Shown: positions 42,845 to 51,312 of the stretch, piece by piece
How positions within the stretch are numbered: position 1 is the first letter of the stretch
Layout: every line of letters starts with the position of its first letter
Origin: Roseimarinus sediminis
GTDB lineage: Bacteria > Bacteroidota > Bacteroidia > Bacteroidales > Prolixibacteraceae
NCBI RefSeq assembly: GCF_050433125.1
Contig: NZ_JBNPXV010000017.1
Coordinates: 25,765-89,764, forward strand
Direction: 5' to 3'
Length of the DNA stretch: 64,000 nucleotides
Translations under genes and position numbers: made by a program
Notes under the pieces: model-generated
What the model was told of the DNA's origin: nothing
Database searches by the model: none
The model's input: only the letters and a program-made list of their open reading frames with translations

Positions 42845-43759
42845 TTATTCCAGCCAGTTTTCAATGCGCTTTAATTTTTCATCCATCGGACTATGCCCGT
42901 CGAGCCAGTGAATTTCAAATCCTTGTTTTTCCATCCGGCGAAACCAGGTCATCTGGCGTTTGCTAAACTGGTGAATGGCGGTTTCAAGCTGGCTGAACAT
43001 TTGTTGATAATCGAGTTCGCCCAACAGGTATTGCGTGATGTACTTGTATTCTAAGCCGTAATACAGCAATTGCTCAGGACTTAGGCCTTGTTCAAGAAGC
43101 TGCTTGACTTCGTCGGCCATCCCTTCGTCAAGTCTTGCTTTTAGTCTTTGGCTGATTCTTCTGCGACGTGCTTCGCGGTCAAATTTTATTCCCACTATCA
43201 GGCTGTTAATTTCGGGGAACCAGGTGTTTATTTCAGGATTATTGGCATAATAGGCTTCAATTTCGATGGCCCTGATGGCTCTTTTACGGGTATCGATATC
43301 GCTGCGGTTGTGCAGGGCTTTATAGTTTTTCAACAGTTCGCTCAGTTCATTCAGATCCTTTTTCTCAAGTTGTGTTCGTAATTCTTGATTCACAGGTACG
43401 TTGATCAATTTGTAGCCTTTCAGCACCGCATCGATGTACATGCCACTGCCACCGCACAACACAGGTAATTTTCCACGCTTCTGTATGTCTTCAAAAACGG
43501 AAATGAAATCACGTTGATATTCAAATACATTGTATTGATAACCGGCATCAACAAGGTCGATCAGATGGTAGGATACCGGGCGGCCATCGACGGTATAGTC
43601 AGCAAGATCTTTTCCGGTTCCGATGTTCATGCCGCGGTATACCTGGCGCGAGTCGGCCGATATAATTTCACCATCAATTTTTACTGCCAGATGAGCTGCA
43701 ACACTTGTTTTTCCCGATGCAGTGGCACCCAGCAATGTGACCATATTGTACTTGCTCAT
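42845..43759 (-). CDS. miaA: tRNA dimethylallyltransferase
   Basis: 304 residues from the ATG at 43757-43759. An upstream ATG at 43834 would add 25 residues unlike the family. The P-loop GATASGKTSVAAHLA is at residues 9-23, followed by ISADSRQVYRGMNIGTGKD, the substrate-binding segment. A later region with KRAIRAIEI and the C-terminal KRQMTWFRR is typical. It adds an isopentenyl-type group to adenosine 37 of tRNAs reading UNN codons. It faces the Yip1-like gene with overlapping promoters. High confidence. Confidence 0.95.
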   Translation of the reverse strand: MSKYNMVTLLGATASGKTSVAAHLAVKIDGEIISADSRQVYRGMNIGTGKDLADYTVDGRPVSYHLIDLVDAGYQYNVFEYQRDFISVFEDIQKRGKLPVLCGGSGMYIDAVLKGYKLINVPVNQELRTQLEKKDLNELSELLKNYKALHNRSDIDTRKRAIRAIEIEAYYANNPEINTWFPEINSLIVGIKFDREARRRRISQRLKARLDEGMADEVKQLLEQGLSPEQLLYYGLEYKYITQYLLGELDYQQMFSQLETAIHQFSKRQMTWFRRMEKQGFEIHWLDGHSPMDEKLKRIENWLE

Positions 43760-43850
43760 TTTCAATTCAGGTTTTTGTTCGAATTGCTTTTTGATGCTAT
43801 TTCTTAATGTTAAGCCGATGGAGGCATTTGCCAAAAAGGTTTCAGTTTTA

Positions 43851-43858
43851 CAAAACTA
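43851..43858 (-). promoter_or_regulatory. -7 element for miaA
   Basis: On the minus strand this reads TAGTTTTG, a fit to TAnnTTTG, 91 bases before the miaA ATG. It lies three bases from the opposing element at 43862-43869. Confidence 0.45.
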
Positions 43859-43861
43859 ATG

Positions 43862-43869
43862 TATTTTTG
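43862..43869 (+). promoter_or_regulatory. -7 element for the Yip1-like gene
   Basis: TATTTTTG fits TAnnTTTG and lies 27 bases before the ATG at 43897. Divergent and nearly overlapping with the miaA element. Confidence 0.5.
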
Positions 43870-43896
43870 TGGTAATTTTAGCGCTAACAATAAACC

Positions 43897-44502
43897 ATGA
43901 ACAAAGAGCCATTTCTTCATAAAGCTGAGAAGCTAATCACTGGAATATTTACAGAGAGCTTTATCTTACTGACCCGTCCGGGAGAGATTTGGGAAAGCCG
44001 GATTAAGCAAAATCAGAATGAAAAGGCCATTTTTATGCGATTTTTCTTTCCCGGTTTGCTCATCGTATTTCTTTCGGTGATGGTGGGCGATCTCTTGTTT
44101 GAATCACGTTATGGTTTCCTGTTTACTGATTCATTAATAAAGGCGGTTCGCAAGTTGCTCATCTTGTTAATGAGTTATTTTGCAGCCATCATGATTTTAT
44201 ACGAGGTTTCGCGCTGGTACCGTATACCAGTGGGCTTCGATACTTCAAAAAGAATTGTGGTTTATTCGATGCTGCCTGTGGTATTGCTGACTATACTGAC
44301 AAGTATCTTCCCGTTTTTTGACCTCATTGGAATACTTGGATTGTACTCGTTTTACCTGGTCTATTCAGCCTTGATCAGTATTTATGAAATCAAACCGCTT
44401 CGCAACATTTCCTACCTTAGCCTGTTATTGGGAGGAATGTTCATGGCCTTTGTGCTGATTTCGTTTCTTTTGAGTAAACTTACTGCATTAATTATTTATT
44501 AA
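43897..44502 (+). CDS. Yip1-family membrane protein
   Basis: 201 residues with about five hydrophobic helices. The N-terminal stretch LLTRPGEIWESRI and the spread of helices match the bacterial Yip1 domain family, whose function in bacteria is unknown. It ends one base before the smpB start codon, so the two genes are almost certainly co-transcribed and perhaps translationally linked. Family call is moderate to good; no function can be given. Confidence 0.75.
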   Translation: MNKEPFLHKAEKLITGIFTESFILLTRPGEIWESRIKQNQNEKAIFMRFFFPGLLIVFLSVMVGDLLFESRYGFLFTDSLIKAVRKLLILLMSYFAAIMILYEVSRWYRIPVGFDTSKRIVVYSMLPVVLLTILTSIFPFFDLIGILGLYSFYLVYSALISIYEIKPLRNISYLSLLLGGMFMAFVLISFLLSKLTALIIY

Positions 44503-44503
44503 C

Positions 44504-44965
44504 ATGGGACTTAAGCCACGCAATAAAATCAATATTAAAAACAAGAAAGCCTTTTTCGAATACGAAATTATCGATAAATATGTAGCGGGAATCCAGTTGC
44601 AGGGGACCGAAATCAAGTCGATAAGAGAGGGAAGGGCCGGGCTGGTTGACTCCTATTGTCAGTTCTTTTCGGGAGAACTGTATGTTAAGAACATGCATAT
44701 TTCGGAATATAAGTTTGGTTCTTTAAACAATCACGAATCGAAGCGTGAACGCAAATTGCTGCTTCAGAAAAGGGAACTCGACAAGCTGGAACGAAAATTA
44801 AAAGAATCGGGGCTTACCCTTGTACCACTTCGATTGTTCATGACCGACAGTGGTCTGGCCAAGTTGGAGCTTGCCCTTGCCAAAGGAAAGAAAACTTTCG
44901 ACAAGCGGGAAACGCTCAAGCGGAAAGATGCCAAAAGAGACATCGACCGGGCAATGAAAGTGTAG
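44504..44965 (+). CDS. smpB: SsrA-binding protein SmpB
   Basis: 153 residues, standard length. Core motifs are NKKAFFEYEI, QGTEIKSIREGRAGLVDSY and a C-terminal GKKTFDKRETLKRKDAKRDI tail, which enters the ribosome decoding site. With tmRNA it rescues stalled ribosomes. I looked for the tmRNA gene nearby and did not see it. It follows the Yip1-like gene directly. High confidence. Confidence 0.96.
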   Translation: MGLKPRNKINIKNKKAFFEYEIIDKYVAGIQLQGTEIKSIREGRAGLVDSYCQFFSGELYVKNMHISEYKFGSLNNHESKRERKLLLQKRELDKLERKLKESGLTLVPLRLFMTDSGLAKLELALAKGKKTFDKRETLKRKDAKRDIDRAMKV

Positions 44966-44992
44966 GTTTAAAAACATGAGCCGAAAAAAAGA

Positions 44993-45015
44993 AACCCTGC
45001 CTTTTGGGCAGAGTT
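44993..45015. terminator. Bidirectional terminator
   Basis: AACCCTGCC, a five-base loop and GGCAGAGTT form a stem with one mismatch, between the convergent smpB and small secreted protein genes. An A-run precedes it; the T-content after it is modest. Confidence 0.6.
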
Positions 45016-45045
45016 CCTGTTTTCATGGCTAATTATTTGCATTCG

Positions 45046-45669
45046 TTATCTTTCTCTGATTATGGTGATTTTTTCATCTCCATTCTTTAATATTTCTTTC
45101 TCAAAACTTTTGATGTCGGGGTCGTTCAGGTTGATCTGATTGCCCTGAAACTGGCGTCCTTGAGTTGCGCGCTGACGCCTGTTGCCGTAGGCCTGCCGAT
45201 TGCCATTGGGGCGTTGATTAGCGTATGCTTTCTGCATGCCGTAACCTTGATTGCCGCGTTGGTTTATACCCATTCTACTCCGCGGAAAATCTTCTGTATC
45301 GGTAAATTCACGGGTAAGGCCGCAAGGGGTTTTCATCACAATTACCCTGGTGCTGTCACCATTCTCATCTACCGTGATTTCATAATCAATCTCTTCTGCA
45401 TTGCTCCACATCATTCCTCTTCCTCCGTGACCCTGCATTCTGAATTGTCGGTAAGCCTGTTGACCGCCATTTGCATAACGGGGACCGTAAAAGCCTCTGA
45501 AATTACCATCAAGTTCGACTACCACACTGTCGACAGTGGTGCTTCCATCGGCTGCAATTTGTACTGTTTTAATAATGCGTTGTGTTTTTACTGAATCGTT
45601 TTGTGCCGAAGCCCAGCCTGCTGTAAACAGAATAAGTGCAAGGGCCATGATTTGTTTTGTTGTTTTCAT
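45046..45669 (-). CDS. Small secreted protein of unknown function
   Basis: 207 residues. A signal peptide covers about residues 1-22 (ends WASAQ). The middle is rich in Gly, Gln, Arg, Asn and Tyr, with low-complexity runs such as RQAYGNRRQRATQGRQFQG. Two short structured strands repeat a theme: KTVQIAADGSTTVDSVVVEL early and DYEITVDENGDSTRVIVMK in the middle. The end is a charged helix-like EKEILKNGDEKITIIRER. I do not recognise a family. It is divergent from a histidine kinase/response regulator pair and separated from it by 282 bases. It could therefore be a target or an input of that system, in the manner of small periplasmic stress proteins next to their kinases; this is inference. Real gene is likely, function open. 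Confidence 0.7.
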   Translation of the reverse strand: MKTTKQIMALALILFTAGWASAQNDSVKTQRIIKTVQIAADGSTTVDSVVVELDGNFRGFYGPRYANGGQQAYRQFRMQGHGGRGMMWSNAEEIDYEITVDENGDSTRVIVMKTPCGLTREFTDTEDFPRSRMGINQRGNQGYGMQKAYANQRPNGNRQAYGNRRQRATQGRQFQGNQINLNDPDIKSFEKEILKNGDEKITIIRER

Positions 45670-45843
45670 CTTTTTATATTTCTTAAGTTGTTAATTGCCT
45701 GTTGGATAAAGATTGTTTTCTTTGGATTCTCCGGCTACCCGAATGGAACTCGCCATACAATCATTTATCTGTGTGCGAAATGTATTTCACATGGCTCGTT
45801 TCATTTTCTTTATTTTTAAAGTTTTACTTTACGATTGATGAAA

Positions 45844-45851
45844 CAAATGTA
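45844..45851 (-). promoter_or_regulatory. Possible -7 element for the small secreted protein
   Basis: On the minus strand this reads TACATTTG, a fit to TAnnTTTG, but it lies about 175 bases before the start codon, which would give a long leader. Confidence 0.35.
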
Positions 45852-45939
45852 CTTGCTATCCATGCCTGTTTTCAGTTAAGAGATTTATAAAAACTCTTAA
45901 GGAAAAGTTAAAGTTGTGAATCGCAGTAGAATAAATCGT

Positions 45940-45947
45940 TACTTTTG
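45940..45947 (+). promoter_or_regulatory. -7 element for the kinase/regulator pair
   Basis: TACTTTTG fits TAnnTTTG and ends four bases before the kinase ATG at 45952. The transcript would then be nearly leaderless or the start codon lies further in. Confidence 0.5.
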
Positions 45948-45951
45948 AATC

Positions 45952-47571
45952 ATGAGCAAGCTGAAGGTAAATGCATTGATCGTTCTGATGGCCATTTCGC
46001 TGGCGGGGATTATATTTTTACAGCTGTTGTGGATGAAAAATGCTGTGCAGCTGAAAAATGAAATATTTCAGCAAAATGTGAATGAGGCACTGAGACAAAC
46101 TTCACACAGAGTGGAAACCATCAATGATGTTTTCTGGGTACGACGATTGGTGGGGCCTGCACATCAGCCGGGGCGAAATGACTTAATGCCCGGAAGCCGG
46201 CGTAATTTTCAATTTGAATATCAAATCGAAAGCGATAGTGTGAAAGCAGATCGAAAGGCAGGTTTGCAAAGCCGGATCGGACAATGGACGATGGAAAATA
46301 CCCCCGATTCTCTGAACAATAGAGAGCTGAAGATCGAAATTTACAAGGTCGATTCGCTTATTGAAAAATGGGAAGAACGTATCGAGCACAATATCACCAT
46401 TGTTTACGATTCAATCTCAAAACAACGAAATTACAGACCAAACGATCATCGGGGTCGCTTTGGAGCACGAACTGAAAGATTGAAGCAAATGGCAGGGCGC
46501 ATGGTTTTCGAGAGTTGGGCAAGCGGGCAGCAACAAACACCCGATACGGCTTTAATTAATGCTTTGCTCTACGATGAACTGAAGCAGCGAAATATTTCAT
46601 TGCCTTTTGAAATGGGCGTATTTTATGCCGACGACAGGCTGATTGCATCGCCGGGTGCCGACAGCCTGCTTTTAAGCAGTTCAACACATCGGATAAAACT
46701 TTTTCAGGGAGCAATTTTTGATCACAACAACCAACTTTCGGTTTATTTTCCACGGCAGAATTGGTTTGTATTAAAAACACTTTTGCTCCCTGCCATACTT
46801 TCACTTTTGTTGTCGGGGCTTGTATTGGCTGTGTTTGTTCTGAGTATCTATTACATTTTACGTCAGAAAAAGGTTTCAGCCATGAAATCCGACTTCATCA
46901 ACAACATGACCCATGAATTCAAAACGCCATTGGCGACCATCTCGGTGGCGGCCGATACCATTCTGAACCCCAAAGTAATTGACAATCGGGAGCAGGTCAC
47001 AAAATTCACCAGGGTAATCAAGGAGGAGAATAAAAGAATGAATCAGCAGGTGGAGACCATACTGCAAATTGCCCGGCTTGACAAGCGGGAGTTTGAGTTT
47101 AAATTTGAACAGCTCAATCTGCATCAGCTTGCCCAAAAGGCTGTCGAGGCAATTCGTCTGCAGGTAGAAAAACGGGGAGGGAGCATTGAAGCAGCCTACA
47201 AGGCAGAGCATGCCGTGGTAATGGCCGACCAGCAACATGTTTTCAATTTAATCAACAACCTGCTCGATAATGCCAACAAGTATTCGCCCGGGGAACCGGT
47301 AATCAGCATAAGCACTTTCAATTCCGAACGGGGAGTATGGTTGAAGGTGAGCGACCAGGGCATTGGCATGAGCAAGCAGGTACAGCAAAAGGCCTTTGAA
47401 CATTTTTATCGCGAAACAAGCGGAAATATTCATAATGTGAAGGGTTTTGGCTTGGGCTTAAGTTATGTGAAGGCGGTGGTTGAAGCTCATCACGGTGAGG
47501 TAGGTATCGAAAGTCAGCCTGGTTCAGGCACTACTTTTAGTGTGTTTTTTCCCTTTGTCCACAATGATTAA
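45952..47571 (+). CDS. Two-component sensor histidine kinase
   Basis: 539 residues. Membrane helix 1 lies at about 9-29, a periplasmic sensor region at about 30-280, and membrane helix 2 at about 281-305. HisKA follows with His321 in MTHEFKTPLATI, then HATPase_c with NNLLDNANKYSP (N-box), SDQGIGM and GFGLGLSY. The periplasmic part is basic and Gln/Arg-rich, with no recognised domain. The response regulator gene follows after 14 bases, so the two form a pair. Signal unknown; a link to the divergent small secreted protein is possible from position alone. Confidence 0.93.
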   Translation: MSKLKVNALIVLMAISLAGIIFLQLLWMKNAVQLKNEIFQQNVNEALRQTSHRVETINDVFWVRRLVGPAHQPGRNDLMPGSRRNFQFEYQIESDSVKADRKAGLQSRIGQWTMENTPDSLNNRELKIEIYKVDSLIEKWEERIEHNITIVYDSISKQRNYRPNDHRGRFGARTERLKQMAGRMVFESWASGQQQTPDTALINALLYDELKQRNISLPFEMGVFYADDRLIASPGADSLLLSSSTHRIKLFQGAIFDHNNQLSVYFPRQNWFVLKTLLLPAILSLLLSGLVLAVFVLSIYYILRQKKVSAMKSDFINNMTHEFKTPLATISVAADTILNPKVIDNREQVTKFTRVIKEENKRMNQQVETILQIARLDKREFEFKFEQLNLHQLAQKAVEAIRLQVEKRGGSIEAAYKAEHAVVMADQQHVFNLINNLLDNANKYSPGEPVISISTFNSERGVWLKVSDQGIGMSKQVQQKAFEHFYRETSGNIHNVKGFGLGLSYVKAVVEAHHGEVGIESQPGSGTTFSVFFPFVHND

Positions 47572-47585
47572 AACAGCAGAAAGGC

Positions 47586-48275
47586 ATGATCAAAAAAATA
47601 TTCTTTGTAGAAGATGATTTGAGCTTTGGCTCGGTAATGAAATCGTATCTCGAACTGAGCGACTATCAGGTCGACTGGGTTGATGACGGGCAGAATGCAG
47701 TCAAAGAGTTTGAAAGAGGGGTGTACGATCTGGTGCTGCTCGATGTGATGCTGCCTCATGTTGATGGTTTTACCATTGGGAAGAAAATAAAGGAACTCAA
47801 ACCCGACTTACCACTTATTTACCTTACTGCGAAGTCGTTAAAGGAAGATATTCTTAAAGGTTACGGTCTGGGGGCCGATGATTATATAACAAAACCCTTC
47901 GACTCGGAAGTTTTACTTTGTAAAATTGAAGCAGTAATGAAGCGAAGAGCAGGTGAGCCGGAAACCGTAGCAAAGGAAAGCTTTCAGATTGGCTCCTATC
48001 ACTTCAATTTTCGCCGGCGACAGGTGATCAGAAACGCGCAGGTACAGCAGTTGTCGCCCAGGGAAGCCGAATTGCTCCGGATGCTTTGTTTGAACATCAA
48101 TGAATTATTGGCCCGTGAAGAAGCCTTGAAAAAAATATGGGGCGACGACGATTACTTTACCGCCCGCAGCATGGATGTGTATGTCACCAAATTAAGAAAA
48201 TACCTGAAAGACGATCCCGATGTGGGAATTAAAAATATACATGGAAGCGGTTTCATTCTTGAGGTAAATCAGTGA
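47586..48275 (+). CDS. OmpR-family response regulator
   Basis: 229 residues. The receiver domain has the acidic pair Glu9/Asp10/Asp11, phospho-acceptor Asp53 in LVLLDVMLP, and the conserved Thr and Lys in YLTAKS and ITKPFD. The C-terminal winged-helix DNA-binding domain has QQLSPREAELLRML and DVYVTKLRKYL. It is cognate to the kinase 14 bases upstream. Its last 23 bases overlap the 3' end of a kinase gene on the other strand. High confidence in the family, regulon unknown. Confidence 0.94.
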   Translation: MIKKIFFVEDDLSFGSVMKSYLELSDYQVDWVDDGQNAVKEFERGVYDLVLLDVMLPHVDGFTIGKKIKELKPDLPLIYLTAKSLKEDILKGYGLGADDYITKPFDSEVLLCKIEAVMKRRAGEPETVAKESFQIGSYHFNFRRRQVIRNAQVQQLSPREAELLRMLCLNINELLAREEALKKIWGDDDYFTARSMDVYVTKLRKYLKDDPDVGIKNIHGSGFILEVNQ

Positions 48276-49671
48276 TTCTTTCTCCCTGTTTCTGAGTGAC
48301 TGCCGGTATACTGAACCAAAAAGTACTTCCCTTTCCTTCAGCAGAATTGAAGCCAATACTTCCTCCCATGGCTTGAGTTAGTGCTTTGCAAATGGAAAGT
48401 CCAAGGCCAATTCCCGGTACCTGTTTATTGGCAGGGCGGTTAATCTTCGAAAAACGACTGAATATTTTGTGCTGCTCCGACTGTGGAATTCCAATCCCGT
48501 TATCACTTACCTTAAACAGCAATTGCTGATCGTTTAATGCTACGTTTATTCTTATGCTTCCCTTTTGGGTGTATTTGATGGCGTTTGAAATCAGGTTAAT
48601 GAGTACCTGTTTGGTGTGTCCGGCGTCAATCATGTAAGTTGTCTGGCCTTGTCCGATGTTCAGCTCATACGAAAGCTTCAATTCTGAAAATTTGTGCAGT
48701 GGATGACTGTGTTCAATCATTGAGCGGCAATCGTCGATGAGTTTTTCCAGTGCTGTTTTCCGCAGTTCAAATTTTACCTGCCCCGACTCGATCAGCGATA
48801 TGTCCACAATGTCCTTGATGAGGTTATTCAGGTAGTTTGAGTTTTTAAGAATCTGTTCGGTATAGATTTGGCTTCTGGGGTGTTCTTCAAATTCCGACTG
48901 AAGTAATTCGGAAAAGCCCATGATGGCATTCATCGGGGTTCGAATGTCGTGTGAAAGGTTGGCCAGAAAAACCGATTTTAGCCGATCGGCATTTTCTGCT
49001 TTGATTTTTTCTTCGTTGAGCTGCTTGTTCTTTTTTATTACTTCCTTTTTTAATTTTGTTTCCGAATTAATTGATTGCTCAAGTGCATTCAGTAGCAGTG
49101 CCAGCGGAATGGCAGTTAATGAATTAAAAATAATTACGTTCGATCCAATGGCAATCCACGACATGGTATCGTAGGTGTTGAAGAAAATGGTGTCGAGCCA
49201 TTGCATGCGAATGGCAAAGGCCAGTGCCAGCATTATGGCAATGTTAATGAGTACAGTACTCACCGAGGCCCATAAACCTAGCAGTAAGGCAGCTATTAGT
49301 GAAGTACTGGCCATCCATATCAGTCCCGGCCCCATGGGCCCCAGTATAACGAGAAGAATAATACTCAGGACGTATAAAATGACAATGATGATGATGATTT
49401 TTGCCCGAAGTGGAATGCGTTTGATGAAGATGACACCAAGCAGCATAAAATAAACAAGCAGGTCGCTGATGGTGATTACATGAGTCTGTTCTTTAATTGA
49501 AACAGCAAGATTCGGAACAATGGCTATGGTACCAAATACCAGAAATGCGAGCATTAATCCGCCAAAAATCTTTTCTCTCCAATACCACAGGCCATCAGTT
49601 GGGGAGTAAGTTTTGTTTTGGAAGAAATAGTGCTCAACGCCGCGAAAAATCTGATTTATTCTTCTTCTCAC
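48253..49671 (-). CDS. Membrane sensor histidine kinase (orphan)
   Basis: 472 residues. About six hydrophobic helices fill residues 33-200, with very short loops and no large periplasmic domain. A coiled linker leads to HisKA with His241 in LSHDIRTPMNAI and HATPase_c with LISNAIKYTQKG, DNGIGIP and GLGLSICKAL. The short-loop membrane block resembles the MASE-type sensor regions, but I cannot name it. There is no receiver domain and no regulator on the same strand. Its 3' end overlaps the convergent OmpR-type regulator by 23 bases. Family call is firm. Confidence 0.9.
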   Translation of the reverse strand: MRRRINQIFRGVEHYFFQNKTYSPTDGLWYWREKIFGGLMLAFLVFGTIAIVPNLAVSIKEQTHVITISDLLVYFMLLGVIFIKRIPLRAKIIIIIVILYVLSIILLVILGPMGPGLIWMASTSLIAALLLGLWASVSTVLINIAIMLALAFAIRMQWLDTIFFNTYDTMSWIAIGSNVIIFNSLTAIPLALLLNALEQSINSETKLKKEVIKKNKQLNEEKIKAENADRLKSVFLANLSHDIRTPMNAIMGFSELLQSEFEEHPRSQIYTEQILKNSNYLNNLIKDIVDISLIESGQVKFELRKTALEKLIDDCRSMIEHSHPLHKFSELKLSYELNIGQGQTTYMIDAGHTKQVLINLISNAIKYTQKGSIRINVALNDQQLLFKVSDNGIGIPQSEQHKIFSRFSKINRPANKQVPGIGLGLSICKALTQAMGGSIGFNSAEGKGSTFWFSIPAVTQKQGERITDLPQE

Positions 49672-49705
49672 CTTGTATTTTACCCTTTTTACGAGTGGTA
49701 AAGTA

Positions 49706-49713
49706 CAAAATTA
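49706..49713 (-). promoter_or_regulatory. -7 element for the orphan kinase
   Basis: On the minus strand this reads TAATTTTG, a fit to TAnnTTTG, 34 bases before the start codon. Confidence 0.5.
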
Positions 49714-49806
49714 TTGGCAATAAATACTTAAGCACTTGTTAAAAAATGAATGCATATTCATTTTGCCATCAGCAGTATTGGTCCGAAGCTGTTTTTCGCC
49801 GTCTGT

Positions 49807-51093
49807 TTATGATAGCATCTTTTTCTTTCCAAATTCCTTGTCAATTTTCAGGAAAGGAATTAGCAACAAACCCGGAATGGTGCAAACGATTACCCAGATG
49901 AAAAAGAATTCATAATTGAGCTGGTCCTGAATCCAGCCGCTGAGCATGCCGGGCACCATCATGCCCAGTGCCATCAGTCCGGTGGCAATGGCGTAGTGCG
50001 AAGTACGTGTATGCCCCTGTACAAAGTAGATGAGATAAAGCATGAAGGCGGTAAAACCAAAGCCGTATCCAAATTGCTCGAGGGCAATTAATCCCTGAAT
50101 CAAAAAAATGTTTTCAGGCAGAAAGCGGGCCATGTACCAATAGGCCGCATTGGGCAGGTTCATGGCCAACGCCATGGGCCACATCCATTGCCGTAATCCT
50201 CTTTTTGCAACGGCCATTCCACCAAGAATACCACCCAGCACCAGTCCGGTAACACCAAGGGTTCCGTAGGCCCAGCCAACCTGCTCGTTGCTTAGGCCAA
50301 GGCCTCCGGCTTGAGGGCTGTCGATCAGAAAAGGCTGAGCCAGTTTGGTGAGCTGGGCTTCTCCCAAACGATAGAAAAGCACAAACAGCATAAAAACTAC
50401 AATGTTGTTTTTTTTGAAGAAGGAGATGAAGGTGGCAAAATATTCGGTAATGGCTTTCTTACCACTGCTTAATTTCATTAACGGATCGGACGCAGGGCGT
50501 GGCATGATGCGCAGGTGATACAGTCCAATGAGCAAATAAACAAAGCCCGAAAAAAGCAAAACAAACATCCATGAGGTGGCCGCACGATGGCCTCGTTCAA
50601 TGAGCACACCGCTCAGGTACACCAATCCGCCCTGGCCTGCAATGGCTGCAATCCGCCAGAAAGTATTCCTGATGCCCACAAAAAATGATTGCTGGTATTC
50701 ACTCAATCCCAGCATGTAAAAACCATCGGCTGCGATGTCGTGTGTGGCCGACTGAAAAGCAATGAGCCAAAAGAAAATGATACTCCATCGGAGATAGCCT
50801 TCAAGGGGCAGGGTGAGCCCGATGGATGCAATGAGCACCCCCATTATAATTTGCATGCTAACAATCCAGCCACGTTTGGTTTTGAAGTGATCGATAAAGG
50901 GACTCCAAAAAGGTTTGATGACCCAGGGAAGATAAAACCAGCTGGTGTAAAAGGCGAGTTCGGTGTTGCTCAGTCCCAGGTTTTTGTACATTACTGTTGA
51001 AACCACAATGACCAGAATGTAGGGAAAGCCCTGTGCAAAATATAACGAAGGCACCCAGGCCCAGGGATGAATGCTGCGATGTTTATGCTTCAT
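49807..51093 (-). CDS. MFS transporter, AmpG-like
   Basis: 428 residues from the ATG at 51091-51093; an upstream ATG at 51216 would add a hydrophilic stretch unlike the family. About twelve membrane helices. N-terminal PSLYFAQGFPYILVIVVSTV and the ATHDIAADGFYM segment resemble AmpG and related acetyl-CoA/muropeptide permeases. AmpG imports anhydro-muropeptides for cell wall recycling. No other recycling genes are adjacent, so the substrate is inferred from family resemblance. Divergent from the second MFS gene. Confidence 0.8.
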   Translation of the reverse strand: MKHKHRSIHPWAWVPSLYFAQGFPYILVIVVSTVMYKNLGLSNTELAFYTSWFYLPWVIKPFWSPFIDHFKTKRGWIVSMQIIMGVLIASIGLTLPLEGYLRWSIIFFWLIAFQSATHDIAADGFYMLGLSEYQQSFFVGIRNTFWRIAAIAGQGGLVYLSGVLIERGHRAATSWMFVLLFSGFVYLLIGLYHLRIMPRPASDPLMKLSSGKKAITEYFATFISFFKKNNIVVFMLFVLFYRLGEAQLTKLAQPFLIDSPQAGGLGLSNEQVGWAYGTLGVTGLVLGGILGGMAVAKRGLRQWMWPMALAMNLPNAAYWYMARFLPENIFLIQGLIALEQFGYGFGFTAFMLYLIYFVQGHTRTSHYAIATGLMALGMMVPGMLSGWIQDQLNYEFFFIWVIVCTIPGLLLIPFLKIDKEFGKKKMLS

Positions 51094-51312
51094 GAAGTTA
51101 AAAGAAAGAAAAATATGTGAGTTCTCAAGGTGCTGATTTGTATTTGTTCGAGAATTTGCAGCGTTTTTAATTGAGAATAGGGATTGAGCTTCAGGTCCGA
51201 ATTCAATTTTACACATCTACTGTGGTTAAAAGCATATTAATTATGCTGAAAGCAGGACAGAATGAAGCCGGAAAAAAGAAATTGAAACTTTCATTTTTTG
51301 TTTCTTTGCACC

